A DNA stretch of 64,000 nucleotides, from positions 1 to 64,000 of the forward strand of contig JANQFG010000141.1 of the NCBI GenBank assembly GCA_028277985.1, in the 5' to 3' direction. The position numbers and the translations under genes are program-made. The notes beneath the pieces were generated by a model that was not told the origin of the DNA, ran no database searches, and saw nothing but the letters and a program-made list of their open reading frames with translations. The stretch comes from a bacterium. GTDB lineage: Bacteria > Desulfobacterota > DSWW01. This document shows positions 34,240-43,680 of the stretch, piece after piece. Each line of letters begins with the position of its first letter. The stretch's first letter is position 1.

Positions 34240-34779
34240 TCAGAACCCGAGCAGGAGCCGGTCCACCGCCCTTTCGGACATTCTTCTGGACAGCTCCACC
34301 AGGGCCTCTTCCCGGTTGTCCTTGAACAGCAGCGCGTCCGAGCTCGCGTAGAAGGATACCTCCTCCTGCAAGCGGTCGTCCCGCCAGAGGACCTCGCCAT
34401 TGGCGGACCGCACCAGGGAAAGGGCCATCACGACGCGCATTCTGTACTGCATGGCGAAGAAATCCTCGTTGACCGCGACCGTGTAGGATTCCACGGACAG
34501 AATCCTTCCCTTGAGTAGAGCCTCCGCCCCCTTGCTCGGGCTCAGGGATACCGACGGCAGGGCCTGGATCCGGTCCCGGAAGGCCTCGGTGAAGAGATTC
34601 TCCAGGCGGGGTTCCTGGGAATGATTCTTGAACATGGGAACCGCAATGCTTCCTGTGACGAGCCCGGGCTCGGGCGAAGGAGCACCGAGCTTGTACCCGC
34701 AGGCCGCCACGGCGAGGAGGCTCAGACCGGCCAGAAGCACGAGTGTGAGCGGAGGGTTCCCTTTCGACCGGACCTGCAT
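34240..34779 (-). CDS. lptE: LPS-assembly lipoprotein LptE
   Basis: LptE (179 aa) is an outer-membrane lipoprotein that plugs the LptD barrel and helps place LPS on the surface. A signal peptide ends in the lipobox AVAAC (Cys about residue 27) and GYKLG follows, which is typical. SIAVPMFKNHSQEPRLENLF matches the conserved LptE core. I chose the ATG at 34779, which starts one base after the leuS stop (TGA T ATG), so translation is coupled. A longer frame up to 35070 would lie wholly within leuS. Confidence 0.9.
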   Translation of the reverse strand: MQVRSKGNPPLTLVLLAGLSLLAVAACGYKLGAPSPEPGLVTGSIAVPMFKNHSQEPRLENLFTEAFRDRIQALPSVSLSPSKGAEALLKGRILSVESYTVAVNEDFFAMQYRMRVVMALSLVRSANGEVLWRDDRLQEEVSFYASSDALLFKDNREEALVELSRRMSERAVDRLLLGF

Positions 34780-34780
34780 A

Positions 34781-37270
34781 TCAAACCACGATGTTGACGA
34801 GCCGGCCGGGAACATGGATGACCTTCTTGGGCGAGCTCCCGGCGAGGAAACGCTGGATCTTCTCATCCGCCAGGGCCTGCTTCTCGATCTCTCCCTGTGC
34901 GGCGTCCTTGGGGACCTGCAACTTGGAGCGAACCTTCCCGTTGACCTGGACGACGAGGGTGACCTCCTCCTTCTGAAGGGCGTCCTCCCGGTGGGAAGGC
35001 CAGGGCATCTCGAGCAGGGGCTTCTCGTTCCCCATGCCGGCCCAGAGCTCGTCCGTGATGTGGGGTGCAAAGGGAGAAAGGAGAATCAGGGTCGTCTCGA
35101 TCGCGAATCGAAGGACGGCCTTGTCGGCAGCCTCCTCCTGAACGTGAGCCGGCTCGATCCGGTAGAGATCGTTCACGAGCTCCATGATGGCGGCCACGGC
35201 CGTGTTCAGATGCATCCGCTCCCCGATGTCCCGAGTCACCCTGTAGATCGTTTCATGGGCCTTGCGATAGAGGCCTGCAAAAGGCTCCCGGGACGGCAGG
35301 CGACCTTCATGCGGATACACCCCGGCCAGCTCGTCCCCCCATTCCTCCAGCCACCGCCAGACCCGCTGCAGGAACCGGAACGCGCCTTCCACGCCTTGCT
35401 CGCTCCAGTCCAGATCCTTTTCCGGCGGAGCTGCGAAGAGGCTGAACAGCCGGGTGGTGTCTGCGCCGTAGCGCTGAATCATGGCGTCCGGGTCGACCAC
35501 GTTGCCCTTGGACTTGGACATCTTTGCGCCGTCCTTGATCACCATTCCCTGGGTCAGCAGGTTGTCGAAGGGCTCGCTGACCTTGATCATCCCCATGTCC
35601 CTGAGGACCCGCGTGTAGAAGCGAGAATAGAGCAGGTGCAGGACCGCGTGCTCGATACCGCCGATATACAGGTCCACGGGCATCCAGTAGTCGATCTTCT
35701 CCGGGTCGAACATGCCCTTGTCATAGTGGGGGGAGGTGTACCGATCGAAATACCAGGACGACTCCACAAAGGTGTCCATCGTGTCGGTTTCGCGTCGTGC
35801 CTCGGCGTTGCAGTTCGGACACGTGGCCTTCACGAATTCGGGGTGGGCCGCCAGAGGGGAACCCCTCGTCTGGAAGTCCACGTCCATGGGCAGAGCCACG
35901 GGAAGGTCTTCTTCCCGAACCGGCTGGATGCCGCACGCATCGCAATAGATGACCGGGATCGGGGCACCCCAGTATCTCTGCCTGGAAATGCACCAGTCCC
36001 GGAGGCGGTATTGCACCGTTCCCTTCCCGAGACCCTTCTCCTCCAGGGACTCGGTGATCTGCTTTCTCGCCTCGGCCGACTCGAGGCCGGAAAAGCGGCC
36101 CGACCGGGTGAGCACGCCGTCCTCTTCGAACGCCTCCTCCATGGACTCGGCAGGAAGGTCGTCGACTCCCTCGGGCAGGACGACCACCCAGATCGGAAGA
36201 TCGTAACGCTTGGCAAACTCGAAATCCCTCTGATCGTGCGCCGGGACCGCCATGACCGCGCCGGTGCCGTACTCCATGACCACGAAGTTCGCCACGAAGA
36301 TGGGCATCCGCTCGCCGTTCACAGGGTTTCTGCAATAAGACCCGGTGAAGATGCCCTCCTTCTCGTAATCCGCCGAGGTCCGGCTTCGTTTGTCCTGCCT
36401 GCGCGTCTTCTCGATAAAGGCGCGAACCTCGGCCTCCCGGTTCGTGCCCATGGCAAGCTCCGTGGCCAGGGGGTGCTCCGGGGCAAGGCTCATGAAGGTT
36501 GCGCCGAAGAGCGTGTCCTGACGGGTGGTGAAGACCTCGATCGAGCCCTCACGCTCCCAGAGAGGAAAGTGGATGGTGCCGCCCTCGCTCCTGCCGATCC
36601 AGTTCTGCTGCATCGTGAGCACCCGCTCGGGCCAACCGTCCATCCGCGAGCACTCATCGAGAAGCTCTTCTGCGTATTCCGTGATGCGGAAGAACCATTG
36701 CTCCAGTTCCCGTGGATCGACCTCCTGCTCGCAGCGCCAGCATTTTCCTGCTTCCACCTGCTCGTTGGCGAGCACGGTCTGGCACTGATCGCACCAGTTG
36801 ACCTCCGAGCTCTTCCGGTAGGCCAGGCCCTTCTTGAACATCTGAATGAAGAGCCACTGTTCCCATCGATAGTACTCAGGGGTGCTGGTGTTGATCTCCC
36901 TGTCCCAGTCGTAGCTGAAGCCCATCCTCTTCAACTGCCGGATCATCTTCTGGACGTTGTTTTCCGTGTGGATCGCCGGATGCACCCCGCTCTCGATGGC
37001 CGCATTCTCGGCCGGCATACCGAAGGCATCCCAGCCCATGGGATGAAGCACGTTCCAGCCGCTCATGCGCCTGAACCGGGCCAACACGTCCCCGATCGAG
37101 TAGTTGCGGACGTGCCCCATGTGCAGGTTGCCGCTCGGGTATGGGAACATCTCCATGAGATAGTATTTCGGCTTGTCCGGGTCCTCCAGGACACGGAACA
37201 GATTCCGCTCCGCCCAGAGGCCCTGCCACTTCTTCTCTATCTCATCCGGGTTGTACTTGCGCGATGCCAT
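34781..37270 (-). CDS. leuS: Leucyl-tRNA synthetase
   Basis: LeuS (829 aa) charges tRNA-Leu. The HIGH-type motif is PYPSGNLHMGHVRNYSIGD near the start, a CP1 editing domain lies in the middle (TDRREL-like region, FVVMEYGTGAVMAVPAHDQRD), and KMSKSKGNVVDPDAMIQRYG is the KMSKS motif. Zinc-type cysteine pairs are present (CDQCQ, CWRCEQ). I chose ATG 37270 (MASRKYNPDEIEKKW) with GGGGAG upstream; the frame is open 48 codons further but those codons are not LeuS-like. Confidence 0.97.
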   Translation of the reverse strand: MASRKYNPDEIEKKWQGLWAERNLFRVLEDPDKPKYYLMEMFPYPSGNLHMGHVRNYSIGDVLARFRRMSGWNVLHPMGWDAFGMPAENAAIESGVHPAIHTENNVQKMIRQLKRMGFSYDWDREINTSTPEYYRWEQWLFIQMFKKGLAYRKSSEVNWCDQCQTVLANEQVEAGKCWRCEQEVDPRELEQWFFRITEYAEELLDECSRMDGWPERVLTMQQNWIGRSEGGTIHFPLWEREGSIEVFTTRQDTLFGATFMSLAPEHPLATELAMGTNREAEVRAFIEKTRRQDKRSRTSADYEKEGIFTGSYCRNPVNGERMPIFVANFVVMEYGTGAVMAVPAHDQRDFEFAKRYDLPIWVVVLPEGVDDLPAESMEEAFEEDGVLTRSGRFSGLESAEARKQITESLEEKGLGKGTVQYRLRDWCISRQRYWGAPIPVIYCDACGIQPVREEDLPVALPMDVDFQTRGSPLAAHPEFVKATCPNCNAEARRETDTMDTFVESSWYFDRYTSPHYDKGMFDPEKIDYWMPVDLYIGGIEHAVLHLLYSRFYTRVLRDMGMIKVSEPFDNLLTQGMVIKDGAKMSKSKGNVVDPDAMIQRYGADTTRLFSLFAAPPEKDLDWSEQGVEGAFRFLQRVWRWLEEWGDELAGVYPHEGRLPSREPFAGLYRKAHETIYRVTRDIGERMHLNTAVAAIMELVNDLYRIEPAHVQEEAADKAVLRFAIETTLILLSPFAPHITDELWAGMGNEKPLLEMPWPSHREDALQKEEVTLVVQVNGKVRSKLQVPKDAAQGEIEKQALADEKIQRFLAGSSPKKVIHVPGRLVNIVV

Positions 37271-37434
37271 GGTCTCCCCTTTACCGCCCCCCCGTTTCTC
37301 ATCCGTACTGCGAAACACGAAAAACGCATCCGTTCTATTTAGCACAGGCCCGGAAGGAATCGCAAGAAAGGCGTGCCCGGAGACAGGGTTCGGGACCAGG
37401 GGAAAAGACTTCACAGCAACGGCTCACGGGGAGG
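37271..37434. other. leuS upstream region
   Basis: This is non-coding DNA between leuS and the CCACTYG array. The stretch around 37310-37345 is somewhat A+T-richer and could hold the leuS promoter, but I see no clear -35/-10 pair. Confidence 0.35.
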
Positions 37435-37530
37435 CCACTCACCACTCGCCACTTGCCACTCACCACTTGCCACTCGCCACTTGCCACTCGCCACTTGCCA
37501 CTCGCCACTTGCCACTCGCCACTCGCCACC
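37435..37530. repeat. Tandem heptanucleotide array (CCACTYG)13
   Basis: Thirteen exact 7-base units (CCACTCG, CCACTTG or CCACTCA) run without interruption from 37435 to 37525, followed by a partial CCACC. The units alternate mostly between the C and T variants. The array lies between leuS and the first hexapeptide acyltransferase. The same unit is part of the composite repeats at 20.1 and 21.3 kb. Confidence 0.93.
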
Positions 37531-37558
37531 GGTGGGGCGTGGGGGGGGGCGGGGGCTC

Positions 37559-38065
37559 TCAGAGATCCTCGGGAGGGGTCTTGTGAATGGCCATGAAGGA
37601 GCATTCCTTGTCCATCAATTCCTGCGTGCTTTTCTGGTCCCGGTTTCCGATGACCGTCGCGGGATTGCCCCGGACGATCGCCATGGGGGGAACATCCTTC
37701 GTAACGACCGAACCCATCAGGACCACGGCTGCATCGCCGATGGTCGTGCCCGGGCAGATCATCGATCCCATCCCCACCCAGACGTAGCGACCCAGGACGA
37801 CCGGGCGTACGATCTCTTCCTCATCGTAAGGCAGCCGGGTAGGGTTGAGGTAGTTGTGATTGTGAGAGAGAACCACCACGCGCGACCCCAGCATGCTGTG
37901 ATCCCCAACGGTGATCCCGCCGCGGGCCTGCAGGTAGCCGTCACGGCCGATCGAAACATGCTTGCCCAGAACGAGCCGCTCAGGGTAGGCGATGCGAACG
38001 CCCTCGCCAAGACTCACGGTCGCATGGAGCCGCGTATCGCGTTGCCTACGCCGAAACCACCCCAT
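37559..38065 (-). CDS. Hexapeptide-repeat (LbH) acetyltransferase
   Basis: This 168-aa protein is a left-handed beta-helix acyltransferase, probably an O-acetyltransferase of a sugar. Hexapeptide repeats run through residues 20-145 (VSLGEGVRIAYPERLVLGKH, IGRDGYLQARGGITVGDHS). The catalytic-type His is in VVVLSHNHNY, and VVTKDVPPMAIVRGNPATVI is the usual end of this family. AGGAGG lies directly before the ATG. It follows a second, related acyltransferase by eight bases, and together they look like a pair modifying a surface glycan. Confidence 0.83.
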   Translation of the reverse strand: MGWFRRRQRDTRLHATVSLGEGVRIAYPERLVLGKHVSIGRDGYLQARGGITVGDHSMLGSRVVVLSHNHNYLNPTRLPYDEEEIVRPVVLGRYVWVGMGSMICPGTTIGDAAVVLMGSVVTKDVPPMAIVRGNPATVIGNRDQKSTQELMDKECSFMAIHKTPPEDL

Positions 38066-38073
38066 AGATCCTC

Positions 38074-38628
38074 CTAATCGGGCTCGCGTTGCAGGTCCAT
38101 TCTTCTCATTCGGAGCATCCGTGAACGCTCACTCCCAAAGAACTTCTCCTCGTGCAGGAGTGAGCGGATGTGATCGGCATCCCGTATCCGGATGACCCTT
38201 GCCGGATTCCCCCCCACAACGGCTCCGGCCGGAACGTCTTCCGACACAACGGCCCCCATTCCGACGACCGCCCCTTCTCCGATCTGGACGCCCGGACACA
38301 ACAGGGCCCCGTAGCCGATCCAGGCCCCCTTACCGATCCGAACCGGCATGGGCACGGCCCCCGGTTCGAAAGGAAGACAGGTAGGATCTTCGTAACGGGG
38401 CATGGTCGACAGGACGGTCACCTCGGGGCCGAAGATCGTCCCCTCGCCGATCCAGATCCCACCGGCCCCGTAAAGCCTGCAATCAGGCCCCACGTAGACC
38501 GCGTCGTCCACGCAGATCTCCCGCCCGCTCATGTGCACGCCTACATCGATCCAGACATCCCTGCCGATTCTCTTTACCCTCCGGCCGTACTTCATCTTCA
38601 AGAGTCGATTGCCGAGCGAGGAGAGCAA
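38074..38628 (-). CDS. Hexapeptide-repeat acyltransferase, start uncertain
   Basis: This LbH-type acyltransferase (184 aa from TTG 38628) has repeats from about residue 20 and the end VVSEDVPAGAVVGGNPARVI. The reading frame stays protein-like upstream of the TTG (RRFLGWIHYFFRFE) as far as a stop at 38754-38752, with no ATG, GTG or other TTG. Within that stretch a CTG at 38697 has AGGAGG three bases upstream. The true start may therefore be this CTG, or another rare start, adding about 23 residues. It forms a two-gene unit with the acetyltransferase downstream. Confidence 0.78.
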   Translation of the reverse strand: MLSSLGNRLLKMKYGRRVKRIGRDVWIDVGVHMSGREICVDDAVYVGPDCRLYGAGGIWIGEGTIFGPEVTVLSTMPRYEDPTCLPFEPGAVPMPVRIGKGAWIGYGALLCPGVQIGEGAVVGMGAVVSEDVPAGAVVGGNPARVIRIRDADHIRSLLHEEKFFGSERSRMLRMRRMDLQREPD

Positions 38629-38908
38629 CTCGAACCGGAAGAAGTAGTGGATCCAGCCGAGGAATCGGCGAAGCCGGGTTCTTGGAGTGATGAGCAGTTT
38701 CCTCCTGGGAAGGCGAAAAAAGAATCGGAAATCCAGGGATTCGTCTGGAATCTAGCAAGGTGCCTGAAAATATGTCAACTCCGGGCGGTGCCTCGTTCGG
38801 CCCTGTGGCCGCCCCCTGCTTCTCATGGTACTCCGGATGTGCTAATCATAGAATCCTTGGGACTTTTCACAAAACGTCCCCACGGGAACCCCTCACAGGA
38901 AGGCCTTC

Positions 38909-40444
38909 ATGAACCCAGCCAAGCTTCTTCTGATCGGATTCGACGGGCTGGACTACAATCTGATTCGCAAATACCCGTCGGACATGCCCAACTTCTCCCG
39001 GCTCCTTACCGAAGGGGTTCTGACGCCGCTCTCCTCCACCCATCCGCCCATCACGCCGGGGGCATGGGCCTCGATCTGCTCCGGGGTCAACCCGGGCAGG
39101 ACCGGGCTGCTGGGCTTCTTCCTTCGCCAGGACTACTCCTTCGTCCCGGTGACCCTTCAGCGGACGCCTGCCAGGGCCCTGTGGGACTACTGCACCGAGC
39201 AGGGGCTCACCTGCGGGGTCGTCAATGTTCCATGGCCGGGCCCGGTTCCCGAGGCCGTCTGCTTCGGGATCACCGGCCGCTTCACGGCCCTGCAAACCTC
39301 GCCGCCCGGGCTCGAGCAGGAAATCCTCGACATGGGCTACCGGCCGGAGGTTCACCACCCGAGCGAGTTCTCGAGCATCCACGGATTCCTTCGTTTCGCC
39401 TTCGAGCAGGCGGAAGCCTGCACTCGCGTGACCAGGCACCTGATCGAGCAACACGGACCCGAGGTCTGCATGGTGGTCTACAACCTTCCGGACATGGCCC
39501 TCCACGCCATGTTGAACGAGAAGCAAATCCAGAAGGTCTACCAGGAAATCGACAGGAACCTGGGTGAGCTTCTCCCCCTGGGCGAGAGACACGTGGTGGT
39601 CAGCGACCATGGGATCAACATCATCGAGGGCCCTGTCTTTTATTTCGGCGAATGGCTCGTACGAGAAGGGTATCTGACGCTGGCGGAGGGACAGGCGACG
39701 AGGAGCGGCAGAGAGCAGCTGGGGTTCGCCCTTCGAAAGATCCTGCAGCGGGCCGGGCTGAGCTCGATCAAGAAGTGGATGCCCCAGTTCCTCAGGAACC
39801 TGCTGCCCGCCGGAATTCAATACCCTGCCTTTCTACCGATCGACTACTCACAGAGCAAGGCCTTTCTCGGACCGGGGGAGTATGGCGATATCTTCCTCAA
39901 CCTTCAGGGCCGGGAATCCCAGGGAGTGGTGCCGCCGGGGGAATCGGAGTCCACGCTGGGTGAGATGGCGGACCGGCTGGCCGAGATTTCCCGGCGAGAG
40001 CAGCATCGCCCGATCCGCCTGTCCCCTTCCCGTGACATCTACCACGGGGATCTCCTTGAACAGCTCCCGGACGCTGTGATCCGGGATCCCGGATCATGGC
40101 ACCTCGAACCCGGGCTACACGAAAACGGCCCGGTCGGTCCCCCGGATCTGAAGCACGAGCACAACCAGGAAGGAGTCTTTCTCTTCGCCGGCCGGGGCCT
40201 CGAAACACCGGCATCCCTTGAGCAGGCCGCACTGGTCGACGTGCTGCCTACCTCCCTGGCCCTGGGCGGGCTGAAGATTCCGGAAGGCCTGGACGGAAGG
40301 TGTCTCCTCGAGGCATGCGATGGTGCCGCCCCTGCCTACTACGGGACCGAGCTGGTCGGGGCCGATCACGATCTCGCAGCATCGTTCTCCCAGGAAGAGG
40401 AAGAAGAGGTCATGAAACGATTGGAGAAGCTCGGGTACCTCTGA
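38909..40444 (+). CDS. Alkaline-phosphatase-superfamily phosphodiesterase/phosphatase
   Basis: This 511-aa protein belongs to the type I phosphodiesterase / nucleotide pyrophosphatase group. LLIGFDGLDYNLI carries the first metal-binding Asp. ITPGAWASICSGVNPGRTG holds the nucleophile (Thr or Ser), and HVVVSDHGINI carries the second D-H metal pair. There is no signal peptide. Members near glycan loci are often of unknown substrate. It stands at the left border of the polysaccharide locus, divergent from the acyltransferase pair, and is followed by a 240-base A+T-rich gap. Confidence 0.78.
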   Translation: MNPAKLLLIGFDGLDYNLIRKYPSDMPNFSRLLTEGVLTPLSSTHPPITPGAWASICSGVNPGRTGLLGFFLRQDYSFVPVTLQRTPARALWDYCTEQGLTCGVVNVPWPGPVPEAVCFGITGRFTALQTSPPGLEQEILDMGYRPEVHHPSEFSSIHGFLRFAFEQAEACTRVTRHLIEQHGPEVCMVVYNLPDMALHAMLNEKQIQKVYQEIDRNLGELLPLGERHVVVSDHGINIIEGPVFYFGEWLVREGYLTLAEGQATRSGREQLGFALRKILQRAGLSSIKKWMPQFLRNLLPAGIQYPAFLPIDYSQSKAFLGPGEYGDIFLNLQGRESQGVVPPGESESTLGEMADRLAEISRREQHRPIRLSPSRDIYHGDLLEQLPDAVIRDPGSWHLEPGLHENGPVGPPDLKHEHNQEGVFLFAGRGLETPASLEQAALVDVLPTSLALGGLKIPEGLDGRCLLEACDGAAPAYYGTELVGADHDLAASFSQEEEEEVMKRLEKLGYL

Positions 40445-40684
40445 TCGCCGGGGCGGTGCGAGATCTTGCTTGAAAACATTTAATTTTATTTATATTAATC
40501 AATATTTTATAGATTTTTATTAAAGTAAAATATGATATAATCTTCTTGTCTCCCCCATTTCCATCGCCATGTCCGGGGAGAAGCCGCACATCGATTTCTC
40601 AAGCTTCGACCGATCGGGTCCGACAAGCACTGCTGAAGGGGCACGCTCCCACCGGCTTGTTTCGCCGGTTTTCCATGTGTTAGC
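40445..40684 (+). promoter_or_regulatory. A+T-rich promoter island before the polymerase-like gene
   Basis: Bases 40478-40545 are strongly A+T-rich in a G+C-rich genome. A perfect TATAAT is at 40536-40541, but I see no good -35 box 16-18 bases upstream, so the promoter may depend on an activator. A leader of about 140 bases follows before the next gene. Confidence 0.55.
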
Positions 40685-42301
40685 TTGGTTTTGTTTGGGC
40701 TTTGCTTCACAGACTCGATCGCGACGGGATCCTCAAGGGTGCTCAACAGAATTCGGATAGACCGGGATAAATGGTTTCGTGAAATCTCTTTCGGCGTGTT
40801 CCTGTTCTTTGTCGCCTACATCTTCTTCTACCTCACGACCCACAAACGGCCCCCCCTGACCTTCAGCTTCGCTGCGGGTGTCATCATCTTCGGCATCATC
40901 GGCAATCTGATCCTCAAACAGGGAAAATGGGCTCTGCTGCTCATCTTCACCTTTCTGCCTCTCTACCCCTTTGTCCGCATCCAGCTCCTGCGTTACCAGG
41001 TGGTAGGCCAGCTGGTCATGTTCGGTCTTTCGCGCTGGACCGAGCTCCTGGTCCTGATCGCCATGTTCGGGAGAAAGATCGGAGGAATACGGAGGATCCT
41101 CTTCTCGGCCACCCTACTGGATGGCCTTACCCTGCTGTACCTCTCACTCGTGCTCGTCTATTTCATACGGGCCGTGGCCGCAGGAAAGCTGATGATGGGG
41201 ATGTGGGGGGTCAAGGAGCAGGTTCTCTTCTATTTCTACTACTTCCTCGTCCGGTTCATCCCCTTTGGAAAAGAGGACCTGAAGAAGTACCTGACCATCT
41301 CCGCATGGATTGCGACAGGCATCGCTGCTTTCGGATGCATCCAGGCCCAGTTCTTCGGCATGGGCTTCCTGCAGACCCTCGGGTACGGCGTGGAAATGTT
41401 CTCGGACTGGGGCTACACCTACATCGACCCGAACTACCAGAGGGTTCTGCCGGGCGGATTGACCTTTGTCCGGGCCATTTCGATTCTCCAGGACGCGTTG
41501 AGCCTAGGTGCCTACCTGATGGTCTGGCTGCTCGTGCTCCAGCCCTTCTATCTGTTTCCTGAAGAACGAGAGAACCGGCCCCGGAAACAGCTCCAGTACT
41601 TCATCATCCTGCTGGCGCTCATCTACACCACGACGCGATCCGCATGGATCGGCATGGCTGTCGGAACCCTGGGGCTCGCATGGAGAAGGAAGAGACTTCT
41701 CGCCACGCTCTCGGTCTTCTTCGTCCTGGGGCTCATTCTGCTGGCGCTGCTCCTGAGCATTCCGGCCGGTAGGGCATTTATGTATCACTCCCTGTTCTCG
41801 GGTAAGGAATCCAGCCTGGTCGTCCATATGTCCACCTATGGATGGCAATTCCAGAAGATGCTCGACAATCCCCTGGGACTCGGGCTCGGAATGACCGGAA
41901 GGGTCGGCATACGGTTTGCCGCAACCCTTACCGGCGGCTTCAACACCGAGTGCTGGTATCTGCAAGTGGGCACACAGCTCGGTTTCCCAGGGTTCATACT
42001 GTACATCGCGATCGTGTTGGAGACGATGCGCGCCCTTCTGGCCATGGGCGCCCGGCTGGTGGATCCCTTCTTCAGAGACCTCACGCACGGCATCTTTGCC
42101 GCCTATCTTGCCTGCGCCATATTCGGGATCTTCCTGAACGTCTGGAGCTGCCATGTCATTCCGATCGTCATCCATCTCCTTGTGGGCCTGGCGCTGTTTC
42201 ACTTTCCCCGACTCGACGAGGAGTACCAGGGACCGGGTGTGAACGGACCCCCTGGAAACGGAGCCGCCCCTTTGCCTCCCCCTCCTGCGCAGGGAACATG
42301 A
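40685..42301 (+). CDS. O-antigen ligase/polymerase-like (Wzy/WaaL) membrane protein
   Basis: This polytopic protein (538 aa, roughly 10-12 hydrophobic segments) has a large periplasmic loop and the TTTRSAWIGM region common in the Wzy_C/WaaL family. A Pro-rich tail (APLPPPPAQ) ends it. It probably polymerises or ligates an undecaprenyl-linked glycan in the periplasm. The start is uncertain: TTG 40685 has no ribosome site, and GTG 40739 (VLNRIRIDRDKWF) is an alternative. Its TGA overlaps the ATG of the next glycosyltransferase, so the two are translationally coupled. Confidence 0.75.
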   Translation: MVLFGLCFTDSIATGSSRVLNRIRIDRDKWFREISFGVFLFFVAYIFFYLTTHKRPPLTFSFAAGVIIFGIIGNLILKQGKWALLLIFTFLPLYPFVRIQLLRYQVVGQLVMFGLSRWTELLVLIAMFGRKIGGIRRILFSATLLDGLTLLYLSLVLVYFIRAVAAGKLMMGMWGVKEQVLFYFYYFLVRFIPFGKEDLKKYLTISAWIATGIAAFGCIQAQFFGMGFLQTLGYGVEMFSDWGYTYIDPNYQRVLPGGLTFVRAISILQDALSLGAYLMVWLLVLQPFYLFPEERENRPRKQLQYFIILLALIYTTTRSAWIGMAVGTLGLAWRRKRLLATLSVFFVLGLILLALLLSIPAGRAFMYHSLFSGKESSLVVHMSTYGWQFQKMLDNPLGLGLGMTGRVGIRFAATLTGGFNTECWYLQVGTQLGFPGFILYIAIVLETMRALLAMGARLVDPFFRDLTHGIFAAYLACAIFGIFLNVWSCHVIPIVIHLLVGLALFHFPRLDEEYQGPGVNGPPGNGAAPLPPPPAQGT

Positions 42302-43530
42302 AGACAACGCCTCCACACAGCGCGACCTGGGACATGCTCTTCGTCGGATACGGCGATTGGCACCTCTGGCGCTGGGACGGCTTCCGCACCCGGAGCGCGC
42401 AGCTCTGTCGCTTTCTCGCGCGGTCGATCCGCTGCGCGAACATGTACGTGCTGAATGAGCCCAACTATCTGCGCCATCTGCAAAAGGGCTTCGCGGTTCC
42501 AAGGCTGGACCGGTTTCGGGCGCTTCCCCTTCGGGGCGGTCTTCGAAAGGCTGATGAGGAGCCGAATGTCCGACTCCTGAATCCCTCTCGATTCCTGGTG
42601 GGACCGGACGACCTGAAGCGACGGTACACGGCCGGTCTGGTCCGCAAAGCGATACGGAATCCGGCCGGTCCGCCGATCCTCTGGATCGCCAACGTCCACA
42701 AGGCGTACCTCATGGACAGGACGCCTGCTTCGATCCGGATCTTCGACGCGATCGATGACTGGGAATCCGTGTCTCTCTTCCAGCATCTCGGGAAACGGAT
42801 CCGCTCGGGGTACGAGGCGGTGATGGAGCATGCGGACCTCATCTTCACAGTTTCGAGCCACCTGAAAGACAAGTTCCAGGAAAAGGCGAAAAGGGCTTCG
42901 GTCATCCATCTTCCCAACGGGGTGGACGGAGAGCTATTCAGCCTTCCTGCCGATCCCCCTTCGGTCCGCAGGAAATCGCGAAGGGAAAGTCCCCCGGTTC
43001 TCACCTACGTGGGCGTCGTGGCCGAGCGGGTGGACCTGGAACTGCTGGAGAAGATCGCCCTGGAGCGGCCGCAGTGCCGCATTCAGCTGGTCGGACCCAT
43101 GTCCCGGGATGCCGAACAGAGGAGGAAGGATCTCGCCCACGTCCCGAACCTGGAATGGACGGGGCTCGTGCACCACGGCCGGATACCCGAGATCCTCCGC
43201 GCCTCCGACGTATTGCTGATCCCCCACACGGAGTCTCGGTTGACCCTTTCGATGGACCCCCTGAAGATGTACGAGTACTTGACCACCGGCCTTCCCATCG
43301 TCTCCACCCCGGTACCTCCGACAGGCGACTACCCTTCCCTCATCTATGTCGGAAGGGGCCGTGACTTCTCCGACCAGATCGGGCGGGCACTGGAAGAGGT
43401 GGACCGACCCGACGCGGAAGAGACCTGGCAGGCCCGGATCGAAGAGTCGCGCCGGCATCACTGGCAGAGCCGGGTTGCCCGGATCGAAGCGGAAATCGAA
43501 AAGCAGCTGGCTTGCGAGGGCGCTGGGTAG
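42298..43530 (+). CDS. Glycosyltransferase (GT4-like)
   Basis: This 410-aa cytoplasmic glycosyltransferase has a two-domain GT-B layout. VSSHLKDKF and VIHLPNGVDGELF mark the end of the N-terminal domain. PLKMYEYLTTGLPIVSTPVP is the donor-binding region of GT4/GT1-like enzymes, and the Glu in KMYEY corresponds to the conserved E of the EX7E motif. It begins with an ATGA overlap of the polymerase-like gene. The sugar and linkage are unknown. Confidence 0.82.
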   Translation: MKTTPPHSATWDMLFVGYGDWHLWRWDGFRTRSAQLCRFLARSIRCANMYVLNEPNYLRHLQKGFAVPRLDRFRALPLRGGLRKADEEPNVRLLNPSRFLVGPDDLKRRYTAGLVRKAIRNPAGPPILWIANVHKAYLMDRTPASIRIFDAIDDWESVSLFQHLGKRIRSGYEAVMEHADLIFTVSSHLKDKFQEKAKRASVIHLPNGVDGELFSLPADPPSVRRKSRRESPPVLTYVGVVAERVDLELLEKIALERPQCRIQLVGPMSRDAEQRRKDLAHVPNLEWTGLVHHGRIPEILRASDVLLIPHTESRLTLSMDPLKMYEYLTTGLPIVSTPVPPTGDYPSLIYVGRGRDFSDQIGRALEEVDRPDAEETWQARIEESRRHHWQSRVARIEAEIEKQLACEGAG

Positions 43531-43595
43531 GCGTCGCTCATGGATTCCCGCCATCGAGAGAATACCCGCTTCTTTTTGGGCCGGGGCGGCCGGGC

Positions 43596-43616
43596 CTGCC
43601 CCCTGATCCCTGCCCC
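43596..43616. repeat. Heptanucleotide repeat, CTGATCC-type (3 units)
   Basis: CTGCCCC, CTGATCC and CTGCCCC follow a CGGCCGGGC lead-in, between the convergent GT4 and VanZ-like genes. Same family as 1637 and 44770. Confidence 0.75.
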
Positions 43617-43680
43617 CTCACTTGGCCTTTCGTTCTCTTCACTCTGTCCTCTGTGCTTGGGGCATGGGCACGGGCACGGG

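Noticed and set aside
37435..37530. CRISPR array
   Set aside because: The unit is only seven bases and there are no spacers and no cas genes in the window.
37335..37604. Open frames giving peptides rich in HSPLAT or VASGEWQ
   Set aside because: They are just translations of the CCACTYG heptamer array and have no start or protein character. The same applies to frames at 21287-21483.
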